DNA of 64,000 nt. Source: Agrococcus sp. SL85 (lineage in GTDB: Bacteria > Actinomycetota > Actinomycetes > Actinomycetales > Microbacteriaceae). The notes under the pieces are model-generated. The model had not been told where the DNA came from, did not search any database, and was given only the letters and a program-made list of their open reading frames with translations. The stretch spans positions 1,922,001 through 1,986,000 of the forward strand of contig NZ_CP113066.1 of the NCBI RefSeq assembly GCF_026625845.1, read 5' to 3'. Made by a program: the position numbers and the translations under genes. Positions 37,127-45,381 of this stretch are shown here, piece after piece (positions within the stretch are counted from its first letter, which is position 1; each line of letters starts with the position of its first letter).

Positions 37127-37176
37127 CACCCGGCGGCCGACGCGCCACGGCCTCCGACCGTGCGAGGATCGACGGC

Positions 37177-38306
37177 GTGACCGATCGCGCCGCCCTCTTC
37201 CAGGCGCTCCGGCGCAGGCCCGACGTCGAGGATCCGACGCTGCAGGCGCACGACGCGAGCGATGCGCTCATCCTCGACGAGGCGCTGCGCGCAGGGCCGC
37301 TCCCCGAGGAGGTCGTCGTCATCGGCGACCGCCACGGCGCGCTCGCGCTCGGCGCCCTGCACGATGGGGCGCGACGCGTGCGCGCGCACCAGGACTCGAT
37401 CGTGGGGGAGCGGGCGCTCGACGCGAACGCCGCCGAGCTCGGCATGACCGGCTTCCAGCACCACCCCCTCGACCCCTCGCTCGTCGAGGGCGCGCGGCTC
37501 GTGCTGCTGCAGCTGCCGCGCTCGCTCGACGCCCTGCAGGAGATCGCCGAGCTCATCGCGGCCCACGCCGACGAGGGCGTGCAGGTCGTCGCGGGCGGGC
37601 GCGTCAAGCACATGAGCCTCGGCATGACGGCGCTGCTCGAGGGGTCGTTCCGCTCGGTGCGCGCCTCGCTCGGCTGGCGGAAGTCGCGCGTGCTGCACGC
37701 GAGCGGCCCGCGGCGCCCGGCAGCGGGCGTGCCCGTGGCGAGCTGGCCCCGCCGGCGCGCCCACGAGCGCCCGGCGTGGGCAGGCTCGAGGTCGTCGCGC
37801 ACGGGGCGGCCTTCGCCGGCACCGGCGTCGACATCGGGGCGCTCGCGCTGCTCGAGCGGCTGCCTGCCATGTCGGATGCGCCGGAGGCGATCGACCTCGC
37901 GTGCGGCACGGGCGTGCTCGGCACCGCGCTCGCCCTCGCGCGTCCGGGCATCCGGGTGCTGGCGACCGACGCCTCTGCCGCCGCGGCCGCCTCGGCCGCC
38001 GCGACCGCGGCCGCGAACGGCGTCGCCGACCGCGTGCGGGTGCGCCGGGCCGACGGCCTCGAGGGCGTGCCAGACGCCTCCGCGCCGCTCATCCTGCTGA
38101 ACCCACCGTTCCACATCGGCGCCGCCGTGCACACGGGCGCGGCGGAGCGGCTCATCGCCGACGCAGGGCGCGCGCTCGCGCCCGGCGGCGAGCTGTGGTG
38201 CGTGTGGAACGCGCACCTCGGCTACCGGCCGCTGCTCGCCCGCATCGGCGAGACCCGCCAGGTCGCCAGGAACGCCAAGTTCGTCGTCACCGCGACGCGC
38301 CGCTGA
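37177..38306 (+). CDS. RsmC/RlmG-like class I SAM-dependent methyltransferase (one disruption in this sequence)
   Basis: About 375 residues when repaired. An N-terminal degenerate methyltransferase domain (VVVIGDRHGALALGAL; VQVVAGGRVKHMS) is followed by the catalytic C-terminal one: AIDLACGTGVLGTALAL (SAM site) and ILLNPPFHIGAAVHTG (NPPF, as in N2-guanine RNA methyltransferases). The two-domain plan matches 16S rRNA m2G1207/23S m2G1835 enzymes. The break is near 37779-37786: taking two G out of the TGGGCAGGCTCGAG stretch gives AWQLEVVAHGAAFAG. GTG start, divergent from the FAD oxidase. Confidence 0.85.
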
Positions 38307-38342
38307 CGGCGGGCGTCCTCGTCGGCCGCCTGCTCGCGCTCC

Positions 38343-39176
38343 TCAGGCCGCGGGCGGCGGCGCCGCGGCGGCCGCCCAGCAGCGCAGCATGAGCGCCGAG
38401 CGGTGCCCCGCGCAGTCGGCGGCGAGCGCCGGGAGGTCGTCGATGCCGAGGTGGCGCGCGCCCTTCCGCACGGCCACGTCGCCGAGCAGCAGCACGTCGG
38501 GGTCGCCGAGGCGCAGCGAGAGGTAGCCGACGGTCCACGGGCCGATGCCCTTGAGTGCCTGCAGCTCGGCGCGCATCCGCGCGAGGTCGGCGCCGGGCGC
38601 CACCTCGATGGCGCCGGAGGCCACGACCTCGGCCGCGCGGCGCACGGCCGCGGTCTTCGCCGCAGGCCCTCGCAGCAGGTCGGCACCGGAGGCCACCTGC
38701 GCCATCGTGGGGAAGAGGCGGTCGATGCCGTCCTCGACGAGCGCCTCCGGGAGCGGGTCGCCCGCCGCCGAGAGCAGCCCCAGCTGCAGCGTCGCGGCCG
38801 CGACGGTGATCTGCTGCCCGACGATCGCGCGCACGAGCATCTCGTGCGCATCGGCGCAGCCGGGCTGCGCGAGCGCCGGCTCCGCGGCGACCGCGCGGGC
38901 GAGCGCAGGCGCGCCGTGCCGCTCGGCCGCCCACGTCAGCCGCGCGTCCGCCTCGGCGCGCGCCGCGGTGCCGCCGAGGTCGAACAGCCGCGCGAGGTCG
39001 GGGTCCTCGGTGGACGCCTCGTCGACGACCACGGCGGCGGAGGCCACGCGCGGGCCCGCCGCGCCGCGCAGCGAGCGCCGGTACGCGGCGAGGCCGCCCT
39101 GCGATGGCAGGACGGCCTCGATGCGGGGCACCGCGCGCGGCGCGAGCCAGGCGAGCACGCCGGTCGCGCCGGGCAC
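38343..39176 (-). CDS. AlkA-like DNA-3-methyladenine glycosylase
   Basis: 277 residues, HhH-GPD superfamily. ARAIVGQQITVAAATLQLG and the helix-hairpin-helix LQALKGIGPWTVGYLSLRLG precede the catalytic Asp region DVLLLGDVAVRKGARHL. The first ~100 residues fit the N-terminal AlkA domain. No Ada-type zinc or DNA-binding domain, so this is the stand-alone base-excision enzyme removing alkylated purines. GTG start; 10 nt after the stop of terC on the same strand, probably read from its own or the terC transcript. Confidence 0.88.
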   Translation of the reverse strand: MPGATGVLAWLAPRAVPRIEAVLPSQGGLAAYRRSLRGAAGPRVASAAVVVDEASTEDPDLARLFDLGGTAARAEADARLTWAAERHGAPALARAVAAEPALAQPGCADAHEMLVRAIVGQQITVAAATLQLGLLSAAGDPLPEALVEDGIDRLFPTMAQVASGADLLRGPAAKTAAVRRAAEVVASGAIEVAPGADLARMRAELQALKGIGPWTVGYLSLRLGDPDVLLLGDVAVRKGARHLGIDDLPALAADCAGHRSALMLRCWAAAAAPPPAA

Positions 39177-39186
39177 GGTGCGGGGC

Positions 39187-40473
39187 CTACGACTGGTGGT
39201 CGTCGCGGTTCGCGAGGTCCTCGCGGCCCTGCGCGTTCGCCTCGCGGATGCGGCGGCGGAGCTCCTCGAGCGCCGCCTCGTCCATGTCCTCGCGCGCGGC
39301 CTCGCGCAGCACGTCCTCCGAGAAGTCGGAGGCGGGCGCCTCCTTGCCCTCGGCGTCGACGACGGTGACGGTGCCCGTGCGGGTGGCCTCGACCGTGAGC
39401 GGGCGGCGGAACGTGTTGCCCGTCGCGTCGACGATGTGGAAGTGGCCGTCGGCGCCGAGCTCCGCCTCCGACGGGCCGAGGTGCAGCGAGCCGTCGCCGC
39501 CCTTCCGCGCGTCCATCCGGATCTTGATGAGCGAGGCGACGACCGCGATGACCATCGAGGCGAGGATGACGATGAGCGAGTGCCAGACCTCGATGTGGGG
39601 GACCCACTCGATGGGCTGGCCGCCGTTGATGAACGGCAGCTCGTTCTTCTCCATCGCGTGGAAGACCAGCTTCACGCCGATGAAGCCGAGGATCGCCGCG
39701 ATGCCGTAGTGCAGGTACACCAGGCGGTCGAGGAGGCCGCCGAGCAGGAAGTAGAGCTGGCGGAGGCCCATGAGCGCGAAGATGTTGCACGCGAAGACGA
39801 GGAACGGGTCGGTCGTCACCGAGAAGATCGCCGGGATCGAGTCGATCGCGAACAGCAGGTCGGTCGTGCCGAGCGCGAGGATCACGAGCAGGAAGGGCGT
39901 GATGTACTTCACGCCGTCCTCGGTGATCGTCGCCTTGCCGCCGTTCCAGCGGTCGGTGACGTTGACGCGCTTCTTCAGCAGGCGCACCGCGAAGTTGTCC
40001 TTCTCGCCGGCGTCGTCGTCGTGGCCGAACGCCTGCTTGTAGGCGACGTAGACGAGGTAGGCGCCGAAGATGTAGAAGATCCACGAGAGCTGCTCGACGA
40101 GCTGCACGCCCACGAGGATGAAGATGCCGCGCAGCACGATCGCGATCAGGATGCCGATCATGAGCACCCGCTGCTGCATCTCCTTCGGCACCGCGAAGCG
40201 GCTCAGGATGATGATGAAGACGAACAGGTTGTCGATCGAGAGCGAGTACTCGAGCAGCCAGCCCGTCACGAACTCGCCCGCGTGCTGGGCGTCGCCCATG
40301 AGCAGCAGGATGCCCGCGAAGACGAGCGCGAGGCTCACGTAGAAGACGACCCAGCCGGTCGCCTCCTTCATGGAGGGCACGTGCGGCCTCTTCACGACGA
40401 TCAGCAGGTCGAAGATGAGGATGGCGACGAGGACCGCGAGGGACGCGATCTCGAAGATCTGGTACGGAGTCAA
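39187..40473 (-). CDS. TerC family integral membrane protein
   Basis: 428 residues. About nine TM helices with the acidic TerC motifs WLLEYSLSIDNLFVFIIIL and DLLFAIDSIPAIFSVT. The C-terminal ~110 residues are soluble and include an acidic helical tail (EEALEELRRRIREANAQ-like). TerC/Alx proteins export Mn2+ or help metalation of secreted enzymes. Start is the TTG at 40473, with GGAAGG upstream; no ATG or GTG is available close by in frame. The leader carries a candidate yybP-ykoY Mn2+ riboswitch, which supports a manganese role. Confidence 0.92.
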   Translation of the reverse strand: MTPYQIFEIASLAVLVAILIFDLLIVVKRPHVPSMKEATGWVVFYVSLALVFAGILLLMGDAQHAGEFVTGWLLEYSLSIDNLFVFIIILSRFAVPKEMQQRVLMIGILIAIVLRGIFILVGVQLVEQLSWIFYIFGAYLVYVAYKQAFGHDDDAGEKDNFAVRLLKKRVNVTDRWNGGKATITEDGVKYITPFLLVILALGTTDLLFAIDSIPAIFSVTTDPFLVFACNIFALMGLRQLYFLLGGLLDRLVYLHYGIAAILGFIGVKLVFHAMEKNELPFINGGQPIEWVPHIEVWHSLIVILASMVIAVVASLIKIRMDARKGGDGSLHLGPSEAELGADGHFHIVDATGNTFRRPLTVEATRTGTVTVVDAEGKEAPASDFSEDVLREAAREDMDEAALEELRRRIREANAQGREDLANRDDHQS

Positions 40474-40507
40474 GCGCTGGGCCTTCCCGGTGGTGCGCGA
40501 ACGGAGC

Positions 40508-40608
40508 TCGCGAACGTCTCTCCCACGCGGATCGCGCCGCCGCGACCGGGAGCGCGGAGCCTCCGTGATGACGATCGCGGCGTGATCGGGATACTCCCCT
40601 TCGCCAGG
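40508..40608 (-). promoter_or_regulatory. Candidate yybP-ykoY manganese riboswitch
   Basis: On the minus strand the terC leader contains GCGAAGGGGAGTATCCC (about 40604-40588), CGTCATCACGGAGG in the middle and GTGGGAGAGACG near 40515-40526. AGGGGAGUA followed by a closing GC-rich three-way junction is the hallmark of the Mn2+-sensing yybP-ykoY family, commonly found before terC/alx. I could not fold it computationally; element ends are approximate. It lies 35 nt before the TTG start. Confidence 0.72.
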
Positions 40609-40633
40609 GGACGATCCTACCCCGTGGCCCGCC

Positions 40634-40639
40634 TAGCAT
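40634..40639 (+). promoter_or_regulatory. Putative -10 element of ftsY
   Basis: TAGCAT ends 6 nt before the ATG at 40646; leaderless geometry. Confidence 0.5.
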
Positions 40640-40645
40640 GGGTGC

Positions 40646-41515
40646 ATGGCAGCGAAGTGGTCCCTCACCGGCGCCCTCCGGGGCATGTTCCAGCGGGAGA
40701 CGATCACCGAGGAGACCTGGGACGACCTCGAGACGGCCCTCATCACCGCCGACTTCGGGCCGGACATCACCGAGCAGCTCGTCGATGCGCTGCGCGCCGA
40801 TGTCGAGCGCCTCGCGCTCGACGACCCGCAGGACCTGCGCCGCATGCTGCGCGAGCGGCTCGAGGAGCGGTTCGCCGCCTACGACCCCACGCTCTCGCTC
40901 CAGGAGCGGCCCGCCGTCATCCTCGTGGTGGGCGTCAACGGCGTCGGCAAGACGACGACGATCGGCAAGCTCGCGCGCTTCCTCGTGCGCAACGGCCAGT
41001 CGGTCGTCGTCGGCGCGGCCGACACCTTCCGCGCCGCCGCCGTCGAGCAGCTGGGCACCTGGGCGCAGCGCGCCGGCAGCGCGATCGTGCGGCCCGAGCG
41101 CGAGGGCCAGGACCCGGCCTCCGTGGCGTACCAGACCGTCGAGGCGGCGAAGCAGCACGAGCACGCGATGTGCATCATCGACACCGCGGGACGCCTGCAC
41201 ACCAAGGGCGGGCTCATGGACGAGCTCGGCAAGATCAAGCGCGTCATCGAGAAGCAGTCGCCCATCGCCGAGGTGCTGCTCGTGCTCGACGCGACGACCG
41301 GCCAGAACGGCGTCAACCAGGCGATGGCCTTCATCGAGCACGCGGGCATCACGGGCCTCGTGGTGACGAAGCTCGACGGCAGCGCCAAGGGCGGCTTCAT
41401 CCTCGCGGTGCAGGAGCGCACCGGCATCCCCATCAAGCTCATCGGCCAGGGCGAGGGCATCGACGACCTGACGGGGTTCACGCCGCACGTGTTCGTCGAG
41501 CAGCTCGTCGGCTAG
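40646..41515 (+). CDS. ftsY: Signal recognition particle receptor FtsY
   Basis: 289 residues, the short NG-domain form without the acidic A domain. N domain about 1-85, then the GTPase: G1 VVGVNGVGKTTTIGKLA, GAADTFRAAAVEQL, G3 CIIDTAGRLHTKGGLMDEL, G4 VVTKLDGSAKGG and GQGEGIDDLTGF near the end. Docks Ffh-ribosome complexes at the membrane. Its last codons (VEQLVG and stop) are the first part of a 69-bp tandem duplication. ffh is 1.6 kb downstream on the same strand. Confidence 0.97.
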   Translation: MAAKWSLTGALRGMFQRETITEETWDDLETALITADFGPDITEQLVDALRADVERLALDDPQDLRRMLRERLEERFAAYDPTLSLQERPAVILVVGVNGVGKTTTIGKLARFLVRNGQSVVVGAADTFRAAAVEQLGTWAQRAGSAIVRPEREGQDPASVAYQTVEAAKQHEHAMCIIDTAGRLHTKGGLMDELGKIKRVIEKQSPIAEVLLVLDATTGQNGVNQAMAFIEHAGITGLVVTKLDGSAKGGFILAVQERTGIPIKLIGQGEGIDDLTGFTPHVFVEQLVG

Positions 41516-41540
41516 GGGGCTCGCTGCCATCCGGCGCTGC

Positions 41541-41563
41541 GCGGAGGTCCACCGGACCTCCGC
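41541..41563 (+). terminator. ftsY: Hairpin terminator of ftsY, first copy
   Basis: GCGGAGGTCC, loop ACC, GGACCTCCGC: a perfect 10-bp stem 25 nt after the ftsY stop. No U-tract follows, as is common in high-GC genomes. Confidence 0.7.
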
Positions 41564-41609
41564 GTCGAGCAGCTCGTCGGCTAGAGGGCTCGCTGCCATC
41601 CGGCGCTGC

Positions 41610-41632
41610 GCGGAGGTCCACCGGACCTCCGC
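41610..41632 (+). terminator. ftsY: Hairpin terminator of ftsY, second copy
   Basis: Identical copy of the first hairpin, produced by the 69-bp duplication. Could reinforce termination. Confidence 0.65.
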
Positions 41633-41670
41633 GTCGAGCAGCTCGTCGGCGAGGAGCGCCGCCGCCCGCC

Positions 41671-41730
41671 ACCCATCGGCGGCGATCTGCATCGAGTGGC
41701 GGCGATCTGCTGGGATCGGCGACGATCTGC
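41671..41730 (+). repeat. Three degenerate 20-bp tandem units
   Basis: GGCGATCTGC at 41681 and 41701 and GACGATCTGC at 41721 recur at exactly 20-bp spacing, each preceded by TCGGC or GTGGC. With the 69-bp repeat this accounts for most of the 300-nt gap between ftsY and the AMP-binding gene; I see no gene in the gap. Confidence 0.75.
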
Positions 41731-41815
41731 AGCGGATCGTCGCCCCTCGGCGCCGGATGCCGCCGATCAGCACCGGGGAGCGGAGGAGCGGGCTCGGCGA
41801 GCGAGCGCGGGTCCG

Positions 41816-42982
41816 CTACTCGGAGGCGTCGGGCCGCGCGAGCGCGCCCGTGAGGGTCAGTCGGCCCTCGGCGACCCGCCCGCGGTCCTCGGTGATGACC
41901 GTCGCGTGCGCGCCGCGCACCCACAGCAGCCCCGTCGCGTCGCCGCGCCCGCGGTGGCCGACGATGCCGAAGTCGCAGCCCGGCAGGCGATGCCCCACGG
42001 TGCCGGGGTGCGCCGCGAGCACCTCGGGCGTCGCGACGGCCACCGTGCCGGTCTGCACCGTGCCGTAGGCCGAGAGCACGATCGGCCCCCAGGTCTCCTG
42101 CGCGCGCCGCACGAGCTCGGCGTCGATGTCCTGGCCGGAGACGAGGATGCGGCGCAGCCGCGGCGCCTCCTCGCCCGAGCGCTCGAGCTCGTCGAGCATC
42201 GCCGCGAGCTGGCTGGGGGAGGCCGAGACCACCGACACGAAGCGGTCGCGGATGATGGCGAGCCGGTCGCGCGCCGAGGTGTGGGCCGCCGAGACGAGCG
42301 TCGCGCCCGTGAGCAGGGCCATGCCGAGCAGCTGCAGGCCCGTGCCGCGGTGGAGCGGCGCGCACGCGAGCACGACGTCGGTGCCGGCGACGCCGAGGCG
42401 GTCGTGGAGGCCCGCGAGCTGCCGCAGGCCCTGGAGCCCCATCGCGCCCTGCACGTGGGTCGCGACGGTGCCGGAGGCCGTGACGGAGGGGAGCACGATG
42501 CGGGCGCGCCGGCGCGTGCTGCCGAGGCCCGAGCCGTCGGTGCCCGCCCACGCGAGGACGCGCGCGGCCGGCAGCACGGGCCCGCGGTGCCAGGCGGGGC
42601 GCTCGCCGTCGTGCACGAGCAGCGCGTCCTTCGGCACGGCCCGCACGAGCTCGTCGCCGAGGGCACGGGGGCTCAGCGGCATGACGTCGAGCCCGAGCCG
42701 CGAGCCCGCGAGGAGCGCGATGGGCATCGCGGGGCCGTCGCACGCGATCACGAGCGGCCGCGGCCTGCGGCCCAGCCCGTCGAGGTAGAGCACCGCGGCG
42801 ACGCCCTCGGCCGCGCGCCAGAGCTGGCAGTAGGTGGCGCTCCAGCCGTCGACGACGAGGCCCGGGCGCTCCCCGTGCACGCGCGCCGCGTGCCGGGCGA
42901 GCGCCGTGATCGTGAACCCGTGCTCGCGCACGCTCGTGAAGATCGACCGCAGGTGGGTCGGCCCCATGCCGCGCAGTGCCAT
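41816..42982 (-). CDS. AMP-binding (ANL superfamily) protein, truncated and degenerate
   Basis: 388 residues; full-length acyl-CoA synthetases have ~500 or more. Domain start GFTITALARHAARVHGERPGLV and WSATYCQLWRAAEGVAAVL match the N-domain. The P-loop equivalent reads LPSVTASGTVATHVQGAM instead of the S/T/G-rich motif ending in Pro-Lys, and the adenine motif is SAYGTVQTGTVAV in place of YGxTE. The catalytic C-terminal lid domain with its Lys is missing: the protein ends soon after LLWVRGAHATVITEDRG. It keeps an open frame with normal codon use. Perhaps a binding or regulatory protein; activity unlikely. GGGGAG lies upstream of the ATG. Confidence 0.72.
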   Translation of the reverse strand: MALRGMGPTHLRSIFTSVREHGFTITALARHAARVHGERPGLVVDGWSATYCQLWRAAEGVAAVLYLDGLGRRPRPLVIACDGPAMPIALLAGSRLGLDVMPLSPRALGDELVRAVPKDALLVHDGERPAWHRGPVLPAARVLAWAGTDGSGLGSTRRRARIVLPSVTASGTVATHVQGAMGLQGLRQLAGLHDRLGVAGTDVVLACAPLHRGTGLQLLGMALLTGATLVSAAHTSARDRLAIIRDRFVSVVSASPSQLAAMLDELERSGEEAPRLRRILVSGQDIDAELVRRAQETWGPIVLSAYGTVQTGTVAVATPEVLAAHPGTVGHRLPGCDFGIVGHRGRGDATGLLWVRGAHATVITEDRGRVAEGRLTLTGALARPDASE

Positions 42983-43068
42983 CGGTCGAGCTCCCCTCGG
43001 TCGGCGATCGTCACCAGCATGCCAGGCGCCGCGCACCCGGGCGGGCCCGCGACGCGCCGCCCCGGCGG

Positions 43069-43074
43069 TAGGAT
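43069..43074 (+). promoter_or_regulatory. Putative -10 element of ffh
   Basis: TAGGAT 10 nt before the ffh ATG, leaving a leader of only a few bases. Confidence 0.45.
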
Positions 43075-43084
43075 CGTGCTCACC

Positions 43085-44626
43085 ATGGCTGCCTTCGGAT
43101 CGCTCTCCTCCCGCCTCACCGAGACCCTCGCCAAGCTGCGCACCAAGGGCAAGCTGAGCGCCTCGGACGTCGACGGCACGGTCCGCGAGATCCGTCGCGC
43201 GCTGCTCGACGCCGACGTCGCGCTCGAGGTCGTCAAGTCGTTCACGGCGGCCATCCGCGAGCGGGCGCTCGGCGCCGAGGTGTCGGAGGCGCTGAACCCG
43301 GCCCAGCAGGTCGTGCAGATCGTCAACGAGGAGCTCGTCGGCATCCTCGGCGGCGAGACCCGTCGCCTCGAGCTCGCGAAGCAGCCGCCGACCGTCATCA
43401 TGCTCGCGGGCCTCCAGGGCGCGGGCAAGACGACCCTCGCGGGCAAGCTCGCGAAGCACCTCGCGGGCCAGGGCCACACGCCGCTGCTCGTCGCGAGCGA
43501 CCTCCAGCGTCCCAACGCCGTCACGCAGCTGCAGGTCGTCGGCGGCCAGGCGGGCGTGCCCGTCTTCGCGCCCGAGCCCGGCAACGGCGTCGGCGACCCG
43601 GTCCGCGTCGCGCGCGACGGCGTCGCGGAGGCGAAGCGCAGGCAGCACGACATCGTCATCGTCGACACGGCGGGACGCCTGGGCGTCGACGCCGACATGA
43701 TGCGGCAGGCGGCCGACATCAGGAAGGCCGTCCAGCCCGACGAGGTGCTCTTCGTCATCGACGCGATGATCGGCCAGGACGCCGTCGCGACGGCGCGGGC
43801 CTTCCAGGAGGGCGTCGACTTCACGGGCGTCGTGCTCACGAAGCTCGACGGCGACGCGCGCGGCGGTGCCGCGCTCTCGATCCGCGGCGTCACGGGCAAG
43901 CCCATCCTCTTCGCCTCCACGGGCGAGGGCCTCGACGACTTCGAGGCCTTCCACCCCGACCGCATGGCGAGCCGCATCCTCGACCTCGGCGACATCCTCA
44001 CCCTCATCGAGCAGGCGCAGAAGGCCTTCGACGAGGAGGAGGCCATGCGCCTCGCCGAGGCGATGGCGACCGACCAGTTCACGCTCGAGGACTTCCTCAA
44101 GCAGATGCAGCAGCTGCGGAAGGCCGGCAACTTCAAGCAGATGCTCGGCATGCTGCCGGGCGCGAAGGGCATGCGCGAGGCGATCGACTCGTTCGACGAG
44201 CGCGAGCTCGTGCGCACCGAGGCGATCATCCAGTCGATGACCCCGCAGGAGCGCCGCCAGTCGAAGATCCTCAACGGCTCGCGCCGCCTCCGCATCGCGC
44301 GCGGCGCGGGCGTCACCGTCACGGACGTCAACCAGCTCATGGCTCGGTTCGAGCAGGCGGCGAAGATGATGAAGACGGTCGCGAAGGGCGGCGTGCCGCA
44401 GATGCCCGGCATGGGCCCGATGCCCGGCATGCGCCCCAAGAAGCAGCAGAAGCCGCAGGCCAAGCAGCAGCGCCGCTCCGGCAACCCGGCGAAGCGCTCG
44501 GCCGAGCCCGCGCCCGCGCCGCAGCAGGGGAGCGTCTTCGGGCAGCCGCAGCAGCCCGGCGGCGCCTTCGGCGACCTCTCCGGCGACGACCAGGCGGCCC
44601 TGCAGCGCATGCTCGGCAACCGCTGA
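43085..44626 (+). CDS. ffh: Signal recognition particle protein Ffh
   Basis: 513 residues. N domain (1-90), G domain with G1 LAGLQGAGKTTLAGKLAK, VASDLQRPNAVTQLQ, G3 IVDTAGRLGVDADMM, G4 VLTKLDGDARGG, GTGEGLDDFEAF-type motif (STGEGLDDFEAFHPDRM), and the Met-rich M domain (about 300-440) that binds signal sequences and 4.5S RNA (GMLPGAKGM, RRLRIARGAGVTVTDVNQLM). The tail has the usual MPGMGPMPGM repeat and an added Gln/Pro-rich stretch. Partner of FtsY upstream. Confidence 0.97.
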   Translation: MAAFGSLSSRLTETLAKLRTKGKLSASDVDGTVREIRRALLDADVALEVVKSFTAAIRERALGAEVSEALNPAQQVVQIVNEELVGILGGETRRLELAKQPPTVIMLAGLQGAGKTTLAGKLAKHLAGQGHTPLLVASDLQRPNAVTQLQVVGGQAGVPVFAPEPGNGVGDPVRVARDGVAEAKRRQHDIVIVDTAGRLGVDADMMRQAADIRKAVQPDEVLFVIDAMIGQDAVATARAFQEGVDFTGVVLTKLDGDARGGAALSIRGVTGKPILFASTGEGLDDFEAFHPDRMASRILDLGDILTLIEQAQKAFDEEEAMRLAEAMATDQFTLEDFLKQMQQLRKAGNFKQMLGMLPGAKGMREAIDSFDERELVRTEAIIQSMTPQERRQSKILNGSRRLRIARGAGVTVTDVNQLMARFEQAAKMMKTVAKGGVPQMPGMGPMPGMRPKKQQKPQAKQQRRSGNPAKRSAEPAPAPQQGSVFGQPQQPGGAFGDLSGDDQAALQRMLGNR

Positions 44627-44637
44627 CGCTCGCGCGG

Positions 44638-44656
44638 CGTCCGCGGTCAGCGGACG
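44638..44656 (+). terminator. Small hairpin after ffh
   Basis: CGTCCGC, loop GGTCA, GCGGACG, starting 12 nt after the ffh stop. A short stem, possible terminator. Confidence 0.45.
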
Positions 44657-44682
44657 TCCGGGCTGGGCAGGGCGGGCAGGCG

Positions 44683-44688
44683 TAGCGT
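44683..44688 (+). promoter_or_regulatory. Putative -10 element, leaderless type
   Basis: TAGCGT ends 7 nt before the ATG at 44696. Confidence 0.5.
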
Positions 44689-44695
44689 GTGCGGC

Positions 44696-45361
44696 ATGGC
44701 ACGCATCCTCGTCATCGGCGCCCACGGCAAGATCGCGCTCCTCGCGCAGCCCCTCCTCGCGGAGGCCGAGCACACCGTGCACGGCGTCATCCGCAACCCC
44801 GCGCACGCCGACGACGTGCGCGCCGCCGGCGCCGAGCCGGTCGTCGCCGACGTCGAGCACCTCGACCAGCCCGGCGTCGACGCGCTCGTCGCCGGCTACG
44901 ACGTCGTCGTGTGGTCGGCGGGCGCCGGCGGCGGCTCGGACGAGCGCACGCGCGCCGTCGACCAGGACGCCGCGCTCCGCGTCCTCGAGGCCGTGCAGCG
45001 CAGCGGCGCGCGGCTCGTGATGGTCAGCTACTTCGGCGCGCGCCGCGACCACGGCGTGCCCGAGGACCACGACTTCTTCGCCTATGCGGAGGCGAAGGCG
45101 ATCGTCGACGAGGCGATCCGCGCCTCGGGGGCCGACTGGGTGATCCTCGCGCCCTCCACGCTCACGCTCGAGCCGGAGGGCGGCATCGAGGTCGACGAGC
45201 CCGAGGGCTCGCTGGAGTCGGGCGAGATCCCGCGCGCGACGGTCGCGCGCCTGATCGCCGAGGTCGTCGCGCACCCCGCGGTGCGCGGCCTCACGATCCG
45301 CGCGAACGCGGGGGAGCGGCCCGTGGTCGAGGCGCTCGGCAGCCTGCCCAACATGGGCTGA
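44696..45361 (+). CDS. NAD(P)H-binding SDR-a5-like oxidoreductase
   Basis: 221 residues, atypical SDR (NmrA/YwnB-like). Rossmann start ILVIGAHGKIALLAQPLL, then VVADVEHLDQPGVDAL, VVVWSAGAGGGSDERT, VMVSYFGARRD and AKAIVDEAIRASGADWVILAP. The start motif has lost the usual GxTGxxG form (GAHGKIA). I use the ATG at 44696 because TAGCGT is 7 nt upstream; a GTG three codons earlier is possible. Likely a reductase or epimerase-like enzyme of unknown substrate. Convergent with the GNAT gene that follows. Confidence 0.85.
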   Translation: MARILVIGAHGKIALLAQPLLAEAEHTVHGVIRNPAHADDVRAAGAEPVVADVEHLDQPGVDALVAGYDVVVWSAGAGGGSDERTRAVDQDAALRVLEAVQRSGARLVMVSYFGARRDHGVPEDHDFFAYAEAKAIVDEAIRASGADWVILAPSTLTLEPEGGIEVDEPEGSLESGEIPRATVARLIAEVVAHPAVRGLTIRANAGERPVVEALGSLPNMG

Positions 45362-45381
45362 GCCGCCGCCCCGCGCGGGGC

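Larger units (their letters stand above)
41495..41650 (+). repeat. 69-bp tandem duplication including the ftsY 3' end and a terminator
   Basis: Copy one 41495-41563, copy two 41564-41632 (one mismatch seen, GGGGG versus GAGGG after the TAG), then 18 identical bases at 41633-41650. Each full unit holds the last six ftsY codons, its stop and a perfect 10-bp-stem hairpin. Confidence 0.93.

Noticed and set aside
41478..42743. Minus-strand frame with repeated VDLRAAPDGSEP segments
   Set aside because: It only reads through the 69-bp DNA repeat and the antisense of the real AMP-binding gene; no start signal or motif.
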